Positions 1-11,537 of a DNA stretch of 64,000 bases are shown here, piece after piece (position 1 is the stretch's first letter; every line of letters begins with the position of its first letter). The position numbers and the translations under genes are program-made. Below the pieces are notes generated by a model, which was not told where the DNA came from, did not search any database, and saw nothing but the letters and a program-made list of their open reading frames with translations. The DNA comes from Theropithecus gelada (lineage: Eukaryota; Chordata; Mammalia; Primates; Cercopithecidae). The stretch spans positions 134,215,658 to 134,279,657 of the forward strand of contig NC_037669.1 of the NCBI RefSeq assembly GCF_003255815.1, given 5' to 3'.

Positions 1-59
1 TACTCATGTGAAATGTCTCACATGAGGCATATGATCTAAATTTCTTAACCATTTTTTTC

Positions 60-315
60 TGTTTGATTACCTGCTTTAAAAAATTGATCTGTGGGGATTA
101 TTTACATAGTCTTTTACTTTGTGGCTTGCCTCTTGCCTAATGGTGTCTTTTGATGAATGTTATCTTTTAATTTTCTGTCTATGGCATCTTTCTTTGTATA
201 GAAATTTAAATTTTTGAGGTACTCAAAACTGATTTTTTTTGTGGTTTGTAAATTTTGTATATTGCTTAGAATGGCCTTTTTTCTGCCTCAAGATTTAAAA
301 CCTCATTTTTCATAC
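60..315 (-). repeat. Ancient L1 (L1M-type) fragment, antisense
   Basis: The T-rich text resembles the complement of the 3' part of old mammalian L1 elements, including a 'gtgtcttttgatgaa' phrase. It is probably the left part of the same minus-strand L1 that resumes at about 893. An Alu and an inverted copy of L1 sequence now separate the two parts. The family is assigned from memory of consensus wording, so the subfamily is not given. Confidence 0.55.
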
Positions 316-323
316 TTTTAATT

Positions 324-615
324 TTTTTTTTTTTTTTTGAGACAGAGTCTCACTCTGTCGCCCAGTCTTGGAGTGCAGTGGTGTGATCTCGGCTTACTGT
401 AAGCTGTAAGCTCTGCCTCCCGGGTTCACACCATTCTCCTGCCTCAGCCTCCCAAGTAGCTGGGACTACAGGCACCCACCACCACACCCGGCTAATTTTT
501 TGCATTTTTAGTAGAGATGGGGTTTCACCGTGTTAGCCAGGATGGTCTCGATCTCCTGACCTTGTGATCCACCCGAAAGTGCTGGGATTACAGGCGTGAG
601 CCACCGCGCCTGGCC
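324..615 (-). mobile_element. Alu, AluY-like, with a 12-bp deletion
   Basis: This is a near full-length Alu on the minus strand: poly-T at the left, both monomers, and the GGCC start at the right end. An 8-bp target-site duplication (ttttaatt) flanks it at 316-323 and 616-623. Y-type diagnostic positions are visible, such as the 'gttagccaggatggtctcgat' stretch. Two oddities stand out. About 12 bp are missing from the left monomer between 'gatccacccg' and 'aaagtgctgg'. A 7-bp tandem duplication (gtaagct) lies near 398-411. Confidence 0.96.
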
Positions 616-623
616 TTTTAATT

Positions 624-890
624 CCTGTATTAGATTTATCAAAAATATGAAATTGTTTGGTGCTACAAAAGATATCAAAAAATATATATTTCAGAGAATC
701 AACTATAAGTTATTACTATTAGCAAGAAAGGTAATTAGGGTGACCAGACACAAGATCAACATATAGAAATAATTACACGGCAGTTAAATATACTTAGAAA
801 ATTTAAATATACTTAGAATATTTAGTGAAGATAGGATACCTTTATCAATAGAAAGTAGAAGATAGGATAACTTTATCAATAGAAAGTAGT
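624..890 (+). repeat. Left arm of a large inverted repeat (L1-derived)
   Basis: This segment is the reverse complement of 1407-1620, at roughly 94% identity by eye over the aligned bases. The right arm continues a minus-strand L1, so this arm is L1 sequence in the opposite orientation. It is longer than its partner because it contains two private tandem duplications: a 19-bp unit (786-804, 805-823) and a 31-bp unit (827-857, 858-888). The arms are separated by about 516 bp. Confidence 0.88.
827..888. repeat. 31-bp tandem duplication, two copies
   Basis: Positions 827-857 and 858-888 are the same 31-bp unit with one substitution. The matching place in the right arm (about 1410-1440) has a single copy. 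The duplication therefore arose in the left arm after the inverted duplication formed. Confidence 0.93.
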
Positions 891-892
891 AA

Positions 893-1625
893 CTATTACA
901 TAGTATATACCTTGATCTCCACACTGTCTTTTGCATTTGTAATGCTCTCTTTATAATAAAACATATTCTTATGAACACATAGATCTGTTTTAAAACTCCT
1001 TATTCTATTCCACTGAACTATTTGTCTATTTCTGCATCAATATAATACTATTTTAGTTATGAAAACCTCTAAATATATTTTGATATCTGGTAAAGCAAGT
1101 GCTATCACATTGTTCATTTTCAAACATTCTTGCCATTTTCTTTTTTACATAAATTTAGAATCAGCTTGTCAAGTTTCATAAAATTTTACTGTTAGGATTT
1201 TGATTGGGATTGCATTAAGTGTATAGACTTATTTGGGGAAAGGATTTATACTTTTATGATACTGGGTCGTTTTATTTAGAAGCTAGGTATACTTCTTCAA
1301 TTAACAAAATATTCTCTTATGTTTCTTCATAAAGTTTTAAAATTTTCTCCATATAGTTCTTATTCATTGCGTGAACATTTTATGCCTGAGTATTTTATGG
1401 CATACAACTACTTTCTATTGGTAAAGGTATCCTATCTTCACTAAATTTTCTAAGGATATTTGACTGCCGTGTAATTATTTCTATATGTTGATCTTGTGTC
1501 TGGTCACCTTAGTTACCTTTCTTGCTAATAACAATAACTTATAGTTGATTCTCTGAAATATATATCGTTTATCTTTTGTAGCACCAACCAATTTCATGTT
1601 TTTGATAAGTCTAATACATGAACAA
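893..1625 (-). repeat. Ancient L1 (L1M-type) ORF2/3' region, antisense
   Basis: Phrases such as 'ttgattgggattgcatta' (about 1200), 'ttctattccactgaactat' (about 1003) and the 'atatgttgatcttgt' block (about 1482) match the complement of L1 ORF2 3' sequence in the expected order. The copy is diverged and has no meaningful open frame. The right arm of the inverted repeat (1407-1620) is part of it. Confidence 0.75.
1407..1620 (-). repeat. Right arm of the large inverted repeat
   Basis: This is the partner of 624-890. Its sequence runs on without a break from the minus-strand L1 to its left, so it is probably the original copy and the left arm the inverted duplicate. Confidence 0.88.
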
Positions 1626-2136
1626 TTGATTAAAATATTTTGAAAGAAAAATGGATCTTAATTAAGAGCAACAGTTGCTCCCCTAACTGCTGGTTTGTCA
1701 AAGAGGAGTGCTACATTTGTGGTAGATGCTGCATATGTCTGGAATTCTTGATTGGATGTGGAGCACCCCCACATATTACTAATCATCTGCAACCCACATT
1801 TGAGAACTACTAAATAAGAAGAGGCACAATTTGTATCAGTTTGCAATTACTATTTGCTCTGGAAAAAGATTTTGTTTTGGCATTATTTATTGCAGCTCTT
1901 CCTTTCCTGAATTAGTGCAGATTATTGTAGTTACCTGTATTCCCTATAGATTCCCAAATCCTATTTATTCATTCAGCCAGGATGTATGAGGCTTGTGTTG
2001 TACATCAGGCCCAGAGGATCTATAGTGAAACAACACTCGATCCCTTTCTTCAAAAAGCTTATGGTTTATTAGGAAGTTCCACAAATACATGAATGATTAT
2101 GGCCTAGATTCCCTGTGTGTGAACCATGATTAAAAG
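1626..2136. other. Intervening sequence, no gene seen
   Basis: No recognisable gene. A 15-base near-perfect palindrome with 7-bp arms lies at 1666-1680. Text at about 1965-2100 weakly resembles the start of the old dispersed repeat described at 4545. The short open frames here show no coding features. Confidence 0.5.
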
Positions 2137-2141
2137 CATGA

Positions 2142-2516
2142 TGATATGGTTTGGCTCTGTGTCCCCACCCAATCTCATGTCAAATTGTAATTCCTAATGT
2201 CAGGAGGAGGACCTGCTGGAAGGTGATTGGGTCATGGGGGTGGATTTCATCCTTGCTGTTATCATGATAGTGAGTGACTTCTCATGAGATCTGGTTGTTT
2301 AAAAGTGTGTAGCACTTCTCACTTTGCTCTCCCTCTTTTCGTAATTCTCTAGCCATGAAAAGACATGCCTGGCTTCCCCTTTGACTTCCACCGTGATAGT
2401 AAGTTTCCTGAGGCCTCCCCAGCCATGCAGAACTGCGAGTCGATTAAACCTCATTTCTTCTAAATTACCCAGTCTCAGGTAGTTCTTTACAGCAACGTGA
2501 GAACAGAGTAATAATA
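2142..2516 (+). mobile_element. Solo MST-type LTR (ERVL-MaLR)
   Basis: The sequence starts with the 'tgatatggtttggct' LTR head. It continues through the conserved order of MaLR landmarks: a 'cacccaatctcatg' block, 'catgagatctggttgttt', 'gattaaacctcatttctt' and a terminal 'cagagtaata'. A matching 5-bp duplication (catga) lies at 2137-2141 and 2517-2521, as expected for ERVL-class integration. No internal region follows, so this is a solo LTR left by recombination between two LTRs. Confidence 0.92.
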
Positions 2517-2639
2517 CATGATTACACTGGTAATGGGAATTCAACTCAGGGCTTGAATTTTAGATATAATGCTATGTTGAGGGTTTGGAATAGATTCAGA
2601 AAATGTTTAATATCCTTCATCACTTCAGACTTGTGAATG

Positions 2640-2770
2640 TTGGTTGGATCACAGAATTTTAAATATGAAAAGGATCACCTAGTTTATTCTAAAGATGAGG
2701 AAAGAGAGGCCCACAGAGGCCATCTGCTTTGGCCAAGTGAGTAATCTGTGTAAATGCCATGATGTGAAAT
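2640..2770 (-). repeat. MIR-family-like fragment
   Basis: The text 'gatgaggaaagagaggccca' followed by 'ggccaagtgagtaat' resembles the core of MIR-type tRNA-derived SINEs read in reverse. It is strongly diverged and may belong to a MIR3-like family. Confidence 0.5.
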
Positions 2771-3017
2771 TAAATCTCTCGAGACCCTTCATCTAGGCCA
2801 TTTTTCATGAGACCACATATAATTTACTCTACCTTGAATGATATTCAAAGCAGTGCTATATTTTATTCTGATCAGTAATTCTTTTGGCCTCAGTTTTAAG
2901 ATATTATAAAATGTCATTGCTGGGTTTTCAGGATTTCTAAAATTAAGCTTAATTTTAAATTATTGTATAAAAACGTATTATTATTATTGTTTATTTATTT
3001 AATTAATTAATTAATTT

Positions 3018-3299
3018 ATTTTTTATGAAGTCTCATTCTTGTCCCCCAGAGTGCAATGGCACCATCTCGGTTCACTGCAACCTCCACCTCCTGGCTTCAA
3101 GCAATTCTTCTGCCTCAGTCTCCCAAGTAGCTGGGATTACAGGTGCCTACCACCACGCCCAGCTAATTTTTGTATTTTTAGTAGAGATAGGGTTTCACCA
3201 TGTTGGCCAGGTTGGTCTCAAACTCCTGACCTCAGGTGATCCACCCACCTCGGCCTCCCAAAGTGCTGGGATTACAGGCGTGAGCCACTGCACCTGGCC
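3018..3299 (-). mobile_element. Alu (S-like), youngest of a three-Alu stack
   Basis: A two-monomer Alu in minus orientation, lacking part of the first 3'-end bases. It appears to have inserted into the poly-T tail of the next Alu, because a T-rich motif close to 'tttattttttat' occurs at both its edges (about 3015 and 3302). An (AATT)n/(TTTA)n tract at about 2985-3020 precedes it. The 97-codon open frame at 3025-3318 is antisense Alu sequence and not a gene. Confidence 0.93.
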
Positions 3300-3539
3300 T
3301 ATTTATTTTTTGTTTTAGATGGAGTCTCGCTCTGTCACCCAGGCTGGAGTGCAGTGGGGTGATCTCAGCTCACTGCAATTTCCGCCTCCTGCCTCAGCCT
3401 CCCGAGTAGCTTGGATTACAGGGATCTTCTGTAATCCCAGCTAATTTTTGTATTTTTAGTAGAGAGGGGGTTTCACCATGTTGAGCAGGCTGGTCTTGAA
3501 CTCCTGACCTCAAGTGATCCACCTGCCCTGTCCTCCCAA
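3300..3539 (-). mobile_element. Alu, 5' truncated, second of stack
   Basis: A minus-strand Alu with its poly-T/A tail at about 3300-3316. The middle is altered near 3420-3435. It ends at about 3539, before the last 40 or so bases of a normal Alu 5' end. The Alu at 3540 directly abuts it. Confidence 0.9.
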
Positions 3540-3796
3540 TATTTTTATTTTTTATAGAGGGAGTTTTGCTCTGTTACCTAGACTGGAGCACAGCAATATG
3601 ATCATAGCTCACTGTAGCCTTGGATTCTACCACTTCAGTCTCCAGAGTAGCTGAAACTACAGGTATGTACCACCACCACTGGCTAATGTTTTCATTTTTT
3701 CTGTAGAGCTGTGAGGGGTGTCTCGCTATATTGCCCAGGCCAGTCTTGAACTCCAGGTCTCAGGCAATCCTCCCACTTTGGCCTCCCAAAGTGTAA
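3540..3796 (-). mobile_element. Alu, AluJ-like, oldest of stack
   Basis: A minus-strand Alu of about 255 bp. It has an old-type diagnostic stretch ('gatcatagctcactgtagcc') and many substitutions. It stops after 'cctcccaaagtg', so the extreme 5' end is missing. Confidence 0.9.
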
Positions 3797-3959
3797 AAAT
3801 TTATGTTATTTTATATACAGATCTATTTTTCCTAGGCAGGAGGATATTAGGAAATAAAATTTAAAGTGAAAAACTTAACTTTTGATGGCTAGTCATGCAT
3901 AGTGTATACTCCAAACAAATGCAGTTGAGTGATGTGGATCATGTGAAAGTTACAATCAT

Positions 3960-4165
3960 TGGCTTTGGATCTCACTAATGCTGGGCTTTCAGCCTAACTA
4001 TTCCACAGATTCTGTGTATTTGAGCAAGTTCTATAGCTTCTATGTGCCTTTGTCATTCTTCATTGGTAAAATGGGATAATACCTACATTACAGTGTTATT
4101 TTGAAGATCAAATCAGATAATATATATAAAAAGCTTAGCACAGAACCTGGAATACATTCCTTGTT
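3960..4165 (+). repeat. MIR SINE
   Basis: The order of MIR landmarks is kept: a 'gagcaagtt' block, 'ttggtaaaatgggataat', 'cctacattacagtgttatt', and 'aaaagcttagcacagaacctgg'. It is about 200 bp, diverged, and in plus orientation. Confidence 0.85.
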
Positions 4166-4170
4166 ATTGA

Positions 4171-4540
4171 TAGATATTAAATTGTTAGACATGGACGACT
4201 TCCACTGACTTATATAGTCCCATTTTATCACATAAATTCCCTCCATCTTCAGATGTTTCTGCATGCCTATACTTCTCAGATGTAGTGAAATCACCTGTTA
4301 GTAATTAACATTTCACATTATGGTGTGATTGAAGTAGTTTTCTTTCTCATCAGTTTATTACATCATGGTATTAAAATATGATGTTAAAGGTTTATGGTAC
4401 TGAGGTATATATAAGGCAAGCACTAAAGCATCTTAGCATACTTAAAAGGCTTGAAACTAGTAACTATTTAATTTTAAAGATAATGCCTATTTTTTTGCTG
4501 TCAGTAGTCTGACTACTCAACAAAGCAGTTATTGAAACAT
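4171..4540. other. Intervening sequence, nothing recognised
   Basis: AT-rich sequence with no gene, RNA or repeat that I can support. Confidence 0.5.
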
Positions 4541-4544
4541 CTCA

Positions 4545-5470
4545 GGAATATATGGACCCTGCCTTTAAGAAATTTAAAGTGTAGTTATGAACATAAGACA
4601 TAACTGTGTGAGAAGAACAACAAATTCAGAATACTATGAAAAATGTGGGGAGATAAATTATTATAATAGAGAAAATAGGACTAATACATAGTTTATATAT
4701 AGTTAATATATAGTCTATATAATTTATATAGAATATAAAGGAGGGGAGAATATTTTGCCTGGGAAAGCCTGATCTGGGAAAGCCTCATGGATGAGGATGG
4801 ATGGATCTTATTGAATATGGAAGATTTAGGGGCAGAATGGAGGGAAGGCAGAAGGTGGGGGAGGGACAAATTATGTTCAGGGAACAATTAGTTGATCAAT
4901 TAACCCTAAAGAGAGAATTCATAAACCTTTAGGTTACAATCAGATTATACAGAGTGTTTAACCACATTAAGTATGCAAGGTTAAGACATTTAAACTTTGT
5001 TCTGTTGGCAGCAGGGAACCATGACCTTCTCAAGTAGGGGAGTTAAATCAGCAACAAGCATTTCAGAAAGATTAATCTATTGGCCAGTATAGCCTGGAAT
5101 CAGAAGGGAAACTAGAGACAAACAGATCATTCAGTAGGCACAATGAAGAGGTGGTGAAGGGCTTAGTGGTGGAGATGAAAAGGATGGGGAGAATGCAAGA
5201 TGCATTATTACACCAAATTGCCAACAAATGGTTACTGGCTAGACATGTGACAAAAGTAGCGTCAAGCTCAGTAAGACTCACAGAAATGGGGAATTAATCA
5301 ATAGGGGATAAGTTTTGTATAAATTTTTATCAAGTAAAGTTTGGCAAAATATACAAGTGGGATTGTGCCATAAATATTCAAGACTGACATGAAAACATAG
5401 ATTTGAACATCATCAGTAAGATGTTAAGAAAACAGTGGTGGACAGGAGAGATGATTAGTGAGATTAAGTT
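4545..5470 (+). repeat. Old dispersed repeat (possibly L1M 5'-region type)
   Basis: The purine-rich text follows the order of a very common mammalian-wide repeat: a 'gaccctgcctttaag' segment, 'gggaaagcctcatgg', 'ttctgttggcagcagggaacc', 'aagattaatctattggc', and a 'gaacatcatcagtaagatg' segment. I associate it with 5' parts of old L1M/L1ME elements but cannot prove the name. An AT-rich patch lies at about 4690-4735. The Alu at 5604 may interrupt its right end. Confidence 0.6.
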
Positions 5471-5603
5471 TTTTAAGTTTGGGAGTGGAAGGAAGGAATG
5501 ATGCATGAAGATGGCTGGAGGAGGCTACTAGGCCAAGTGTTTCTCTTCTTTTTCTTTTTTCCAAAGGATGGGGAAGGCATGTGAAGTTTAAAGTTGGAGG
5601 TGA

Positions 5604-5919
5604 GGGTGCGGAGTGCAGTGGCTCACGCTTGTAATCCCAGCACTTTGGGAGGCTGAGGCAGGTGGGTCACCTGAGGTCAGGAGTTTGAGACCAGCCTGAC
5701 TAACAAGGTGAAACCTCGTCTCTACTAAATACAAAAAAATTAGCTGGATGTGGTAGCCAGTGCCTGTAATCCCAGCTACTTGGGAGGCTGAGGCAGGAAA
5801 ATCACTTGAACCTGGAAGGCAGAGTTTGCAGTGAGCCAAGATCATGCTATTGCACTCCAGCCTGGGCAACAAGAGCGAAACTCCATCTCTAAATAAATAA
5901 ATAAATAAATAAATAATAA
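5604..5919 (+). mobile_element. Alu (S-like), full length
   Basis: A plus-strand Alu with both monomers and an (AAAT)n-rich tail at 5889-5915. A 14-bp target-site duplication with one mismatch flanks it at 5590-5603 and 5920-5933 (aaagttRgaggtga). The antisense 94-codon frame inside it is an Alu artefact. Confidence 0.97.
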
Positions 5920-5933
5920 AAAGTTAGAGGTGA

Positions 5934-8900
5934 TGGGAAGGAATAAAAGGTATTTAAGAGGGAAGAGCTGGGGAGAGGGGCCTTAAAGGGAAATATGAAA
6001 TCAAGAGGCAGATTGAGATGAGACTCATGATATGATGACTATTTTCCTTGCAATATTCTAGGTAACTTCCTATCACGTTTTGCATGACATTTATAAGACA
6101 CCTTGCTCAGGATAGTTAAACCTGGATGAAGTAAGAAGAATTTGTCTGTATTTTCTAACTTTTCCTTGGATAAGACTGTCTACGTTGAATGGAGCTGCAA
6201 AATAATGTTGCTGCCTCATTTTGCAAAATCAATAAAACTCCAGATATGGATTCTCTGTAGCCTAGTGGTTGTAGGTGAGATAGTTTGCTTCTTAAATTAT
6301 GCTGGGAAAATAAGGAAAAATACAAGCATTTCCTGACCTAAAATTAAGAAAATGAATCTGTCAACTGCTGAATATTGTTAGAGTGCTAGGGTTTGGATTT
6401 GCACTGTTTGATGTCACAATTAATTTATCATTGTCAATGTATGACTTCCTGTTTTTGACCCCACACTAAAAAGGCATAAAGGAGCTTGGGAAGGAAAGCT
6501 TCTTGGAAATCAAGTGGCTCGTCCAAAACAGCATTTTAATGATTTAAGTAAAAACGAATCAGAAACATGTGGATTTAATTTCCCTTAAAATTCACATGGG
6601 TTTGAAATTTAAAGGAAAATAGTACTTGGCACAATGTGTTTAGGGTTTGGTTAAACTCAAAACATTTGAAAAAGCCTTTGGAATACTGGTGACTTCAAAA
6701 TACATATGGGCTTGCCCATCCATGTGGGCATGGTTACAAAACCCTCATCCTTAGTGGCACTGTTCAAACATTCTATCAACATGTTTTGGTTTTCAAAGGC
6801 TTAATTAGGATAAAAATAACAAATTTTATTAATTGCCTACTGTGTGCAATCAATAAAGCAGAGGGCCAAAGTTTTCCCCTTTTCACAGCTAGGAAGTCTT
6901 TACTGGAATGTGGTCAAGGGAAATCCTCACACAGACAGTGAGAATGGGCCTCTAGCACAATCCTTTGAAAATGAGAATTCTGTTACATTAACCATTCATA
7001 CTCATATGCCCTGCTATTGCAGAACTCCATTAAATTTCAGGAGCATGAAAAAGGGAAAAGTTATGCTATGGAGTACTGAGTTGGTAATCAAACATTGCCT
7101 TGGATTTTAAACAGTTACTTTAAAAGGTCATTTTGGTGCATGCTAAAAAGGCAATACATACTTAAAATGTTACATTTGGGACATTAATTAAAATATGTAA
7201 AGAAGACCATGAAAATGAGGAAAACCAGTGGTTGGCAAAGTAATCTCTTTGCAGTTGCAACCCCCACTCACCCACATGGCAAGCCCAGTTGTTAGCAACT
7301 CAGTGACAAGGGTATTTGTAATGAAACCCACAGAGGTTCTGCCTGATATGTGCTCATATTATTTATAGCCAATTATATTAGTCCCAAAGCTGAGTGACAC
7401 CTAGGGAGATAATTGAATTTCTTAGATTTCTCCCTTTACACTCTCTGCCATAATCAGAAAAACACAATTTTGAATTCTCCTGTCTCTTAGGGTAAGACCA
7501 CGCAGTTCGTGTAATTGGATAAGTCCTCAGGGAAAGCTGGCTTCTCCACTGTCTTTTATAAAACCTTTATGGAAAGCTGGCCTCAATTTTTTAGGTGACT
7601 TTTTCAAGAGACAAAAAGGATGAGACTTAAAATAATCTCTTCTCATTGCTACCCAAGGAAGTTTATGAACCTTAATCATACAAAAAGAACTGCTTAAGGA
7701 AGTTACCTCATAAGGTCTAGGCTACATGAAAGAAATAATCTTTAGAAAAGGACAGCATTTGTTGTTTGAATAAACAGTAAAATACAACTCTTTAAGAAAT
7801 CCTTGCTGCCCCTACCTCTTAAGAGAAACTTTTAGATGATTGTGGCTGGTAATCAAATCTTGGGAGAGGCTGTCATATATAGTGCCCTAGGTAATTGTGA
7901 TCAACTTAGATAACCAGTCCACAAGTTATAAAAAGATGACATGTTGACATATGAGAGATACCAGGAAATATCTATCTACACTCATACAAAAGTTTGTATA
8001 CTTTTTCTAATCTCCTTTCATATTTATGCTCCTTGATGATCATCTGACATTCTTGGCAAACTTAGGAGGAAATCAACTGTAGATATAATATCCACCACTT
8101 TAATTCAGCAAATTTGAGATCCTGAGATTTGAGAATATTGGAGGAAGCAATGCAGCATGTCTTTCATTAAAGGAGGCAGAGAGGTTAATGGGGACTTCTG
8201 CATTACTCAGAGCTGGGTTTCTTATGACCCTGTAGCTACAGCTGTATTATTCTCATCTGCTCTGCTGACGAGACATTAAAATATCCCCTTGTCACAAACG
8301 GGAATACATAGAAGGTAAGATCTTCCTTGGTCTTGCTCAAATCAGTATGGATTTTTAGCCTTGCTCATTTTGCTGCTGCTGCTACTGTTGTTGCAGAATT
8401 GCTAAGGGAGGTACCAGTGGTCTTTTCTTTAAGGATGACCAAAGAAATGGCCAACAAAAACATTATAGGCAATGTGCCTACATAACAGTTATGAAACACA
8501 TTTCATTTCTTATATTAAATATATAATGGGGCTAGGTATTCATGGCATCAATTACTGTTCATAAAAGGCTCTTTTAAAAGATGGGAATAAACAGAAGATT
8601 TTTTTTGGAGGAGGGGAGTATGAATTAAAGCCTCCTTTCTCCCTCCTCTCTTATTTCCACATAAATTAATCCTACAATTTAATAAACTAACAGGTGGTTC
8701 CACTTCAGGCTGAGCAGATGTTAGACTGAATGAATGGAGTCCCCTCTTGTGTTCAATCTATCCCTGAGCTCTTTCTTTCTTTATCTCTTCCTGTTCCCTT
8801 TTCTTTTCCCATATTTCTGCCAGATTTATGAGCAGCTACAGTATGAACTGTTTTGTTTCAGCAATATGAATATTAATGAGCAACAAATGCTTATTTTAGA

Positions 8901-10655
8901 TGTATTAGTGACATTCATAATTCTGAATGTGTAGACATTTTTTCACCAAATAATGAGGTACCAGATTGCCATACCAGGAAAGTTCCTTCTCTTGGTACCT
9001 ATAAGTAGATAATTTCTAGTACTTTTCAGAGGGGACTCTAATATAAATTGGAAGCTTATTCCAGAAGAAGTTAAGAGAAAATACAACATTAGACTCACCA
9101 CTCAGAAAATCCCTATGTTGCTCAGATGTATTACTTCAGTAACATCTTTGACTCCCTTCTTGTCCCTGCCCAGTTTAAAAGGAAGAGCTTTCTATGTCTT
9201 ATTCTCTTCAGATCTAACCTAGAAATGATTTCTTGTTCTTAGTTTCACAGAGACTTTGTTAATAATGGAATATGAGAAGTAAATCAAGAGAGAATTGTAA
9301 TGTACCCCAACACAAAGAAAACATAAATATTTGAGGTAATGGATATCCCAATTACTCTGATTTGATCATTATGCATTGTATATATGTATTAAAATATCAC
9401 ATATACTCCCAAAATATGTACAACCATGATATAGCAATAAAATGTTTTTAAAGGCTAGAAGACAGTTGTTGCTTCCAGTAAATCTTCTTATAATTCTTGA
9501 CCCAGGGGCTGGCCTTTGGACAATATTTAAAATAGCAATATTTAGGTGAAAACTATTTTTCATTTATTATACTAAAATTATATATATATATTTTATGCTT
9601 TTGACATAAAATCAGATTGTACTTAGTAAAGACTTATTTTCTGAGTCATACTTCTGACTTCTGACTAAAAATATACCTGGAAGCTCGTGCAATGTTCCTG
9701 GCTCTTCCAAAGCATTAGTAAAAGTCACTTTCTCTGCTTGGGACTCTCCAGACATAGCGGCGACATGGCTGATGAGAGGAAAAAGTCACCCTCAGCAACC
9801 AATCGTCAAGATTGAGACAAGACTGAAAATATCCATCCTGTTCCTGGCTTTGCCCCTTCCATTCTTTTCCTAAAGCTTATCTTCCAATAAGAAAGGAAGA
9901 TAAGGAAGAAAGAAGAGAATATATGATTTCTTTTAGTATTGGGATAGTTTCATCTTTGATTTTAGAAAAGCAGCAAAGAATACATTCGATTTCTATCACC
10001 GATTATAAGTGAGCCCTCTGGAAAGTTAGGACATTATCTACATACACAAAGTAGTTTCTTCTACTTATAAAATGGAGTTGTCAGAACCTGGTGGGAGATA
10101 GAAGGTTCTGAGAAGATGAGGTTAGTGTGTGAACCAGAGTGAGGTGTGGAAGGATTCCCTCAGTGGCCAACAGGTATAACGGCTTATGGTTCTACTTTCT
10201 TGGGTCGTATTCTGCATCTCTGATATCATTGGTTTCAGCCTGTCATTACCTTTGTCACCTACACTCTGATTTAGGTTGTGCCTGAGCTTGACTTTGTCTA
10301 TCAAGCCTTATTCCATAGTGTACCTGATGCTGATCTGGCAATGTGATTCTCGTTTATTAACTTCCTCATTTGCCTTCGTGTTTACTGCCTCGATTTCTTC
10401 CTAAATCTTGACCTCTGAGTTCTTGAGCCCAGGTTGACAGCCTGACTTCAGCTTTGATAAGTTTTTCTTAACAAGCTTAGCATCAAAGACCTGAGGCTGT
10501 CCCCTGATAGGAGCTAGTGTCCCCTGAATTTCATCTCAGATGCTATAGAGATTATTGCTAAGAATACTATCTACCAGGCATCAAGTATCTGTTATGTTCT
10601 AGAATTTGTAATATAAATTTTATACATGTTATTTCTAACACAATGTGGTATCTCT
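5934..10655. other. 4.7-kb stretch without recognised genes
   Basis: AT-rich and apparently mostly single-copy. The first few hundred bases may be the tail of the old repeat interrupted by the Alu. A short imperfect trinucleotide run (tgctgctgctgctac) lies at about 8371-8386. The open frames at 6142, 6844 and 8734 (64-88 codons) show no family resemblance, conserved motifs or codon signal. Splice-site or conservation data would be needed to find any exon here. Confidence 0.5.
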
Positions 10656-10935
10656 AACCTAATGAAGCTGTATAGTGCAGTGTAAGAGTGTAAACTCTGG
10701 CATCTGGATCCCTAGATTTGGATTCTTGTCACATTTATTAACCATGTGGCTTTGAGCAAGTTACTTAAAACTCTATATGCTTCAGTTTTCTTATATATAA
10801 CATCTAAATAATGAGTATTCATCTTAGAGAGTTTTTGTGATGACTAAATTATTTAAAACAAGAAATATGCTTATGATAGTACCTGGCACAGAGAAAAGCT
10901 CAATAAATGTTTGCTATTACAGTTATTACTGTTTT
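10656..10935 (+). repeat. MIR SINE
   Basis: Nearly the full MIR order is visible: 'aagagtgtaaactctggcatc', 'accatgtggctttgagcaag', 'cttcagttttcttatat', and the 3' 'ggcacagagaaaagctcaataaatg' region. It is in plus orientation. Confidence 0.88.
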
Positions 10936-11430
10936 CAGTCAATATTCTTTGGAAGAGTGAGTACATTAAAATATCATTGTTAAAGTTATTTTGTTTAGGT
11001 TTCTTTTTAATTACTTAATTAGAGAAATTTTAGATTCTATTATCTTCTAAAGTAGTTATGGTACAGTTATTTTTATTTTTGTTTGCAATGAAAAGTGAAC
11101 CCATGGAGATATCTGGAAGATACTGTTGTTTTACATTCTTTTTACTTCCCATGGAAGAATACTGCCAAAGAAGTATTGTTTTTGTTTTAGTGAGAAAAGA
11201 ATTAGAAAACAGGAGAACAAACCAGAAAAAGCTAACACATCACTTAAACTTACAGCAAATTCAACCCCGTGGATGTCTATAATTAGGCAAAACCTGAGAT
11301 CTGTTTAATGGTCTCAGGTATCTTCTTCTTGTTCTACTGACATTTCTGCCTCTAAAGTAACTGGATCTGGTCCTGACTAACATCACCTAAAACGGTGAAT
11401 TATAAAACTCCATAGCAATTGTTCATTTCA
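10936..11430. other. Intervening sequence, nothing recognised
   Basis: AT-rich. Two overlapping short open frames at 11058-11308 show no protein similarity that I recognise. Confidence 0.45.
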
Positions 11431-11537
11431 CAGGTATTTTTTTTAAGTACCTACCTTGTCCTAGGGACTGTCTAGCTCGGGGAGTTCAGACATGAACAGG
11501 GCAGGCAACGATGGTCCCCTTTTGTCTTTGACATTCT

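Noticed and set aside
3025..3318. 97-codon plus frame and similar frames at 5588, 11461, 11492, 25761, 54076 and 54228
   Set aside because: All lie in Alu sequence. Antisense Alus give long open frames with typical 'SPASASQ'-like wording and are not genes.
8371..8395. CTG/GCT-like trinucleotide run
   Set aside because: Only about four pure units with interruptions, far below expansion-prone length.
9753..9830. Short CpG-containing stretch with an ATG in good context, possibly a processed pseudogene
   Set aside because: The frame ends after 16 codons, and no parent gene or poly-A tail with flanking duplication was seen.
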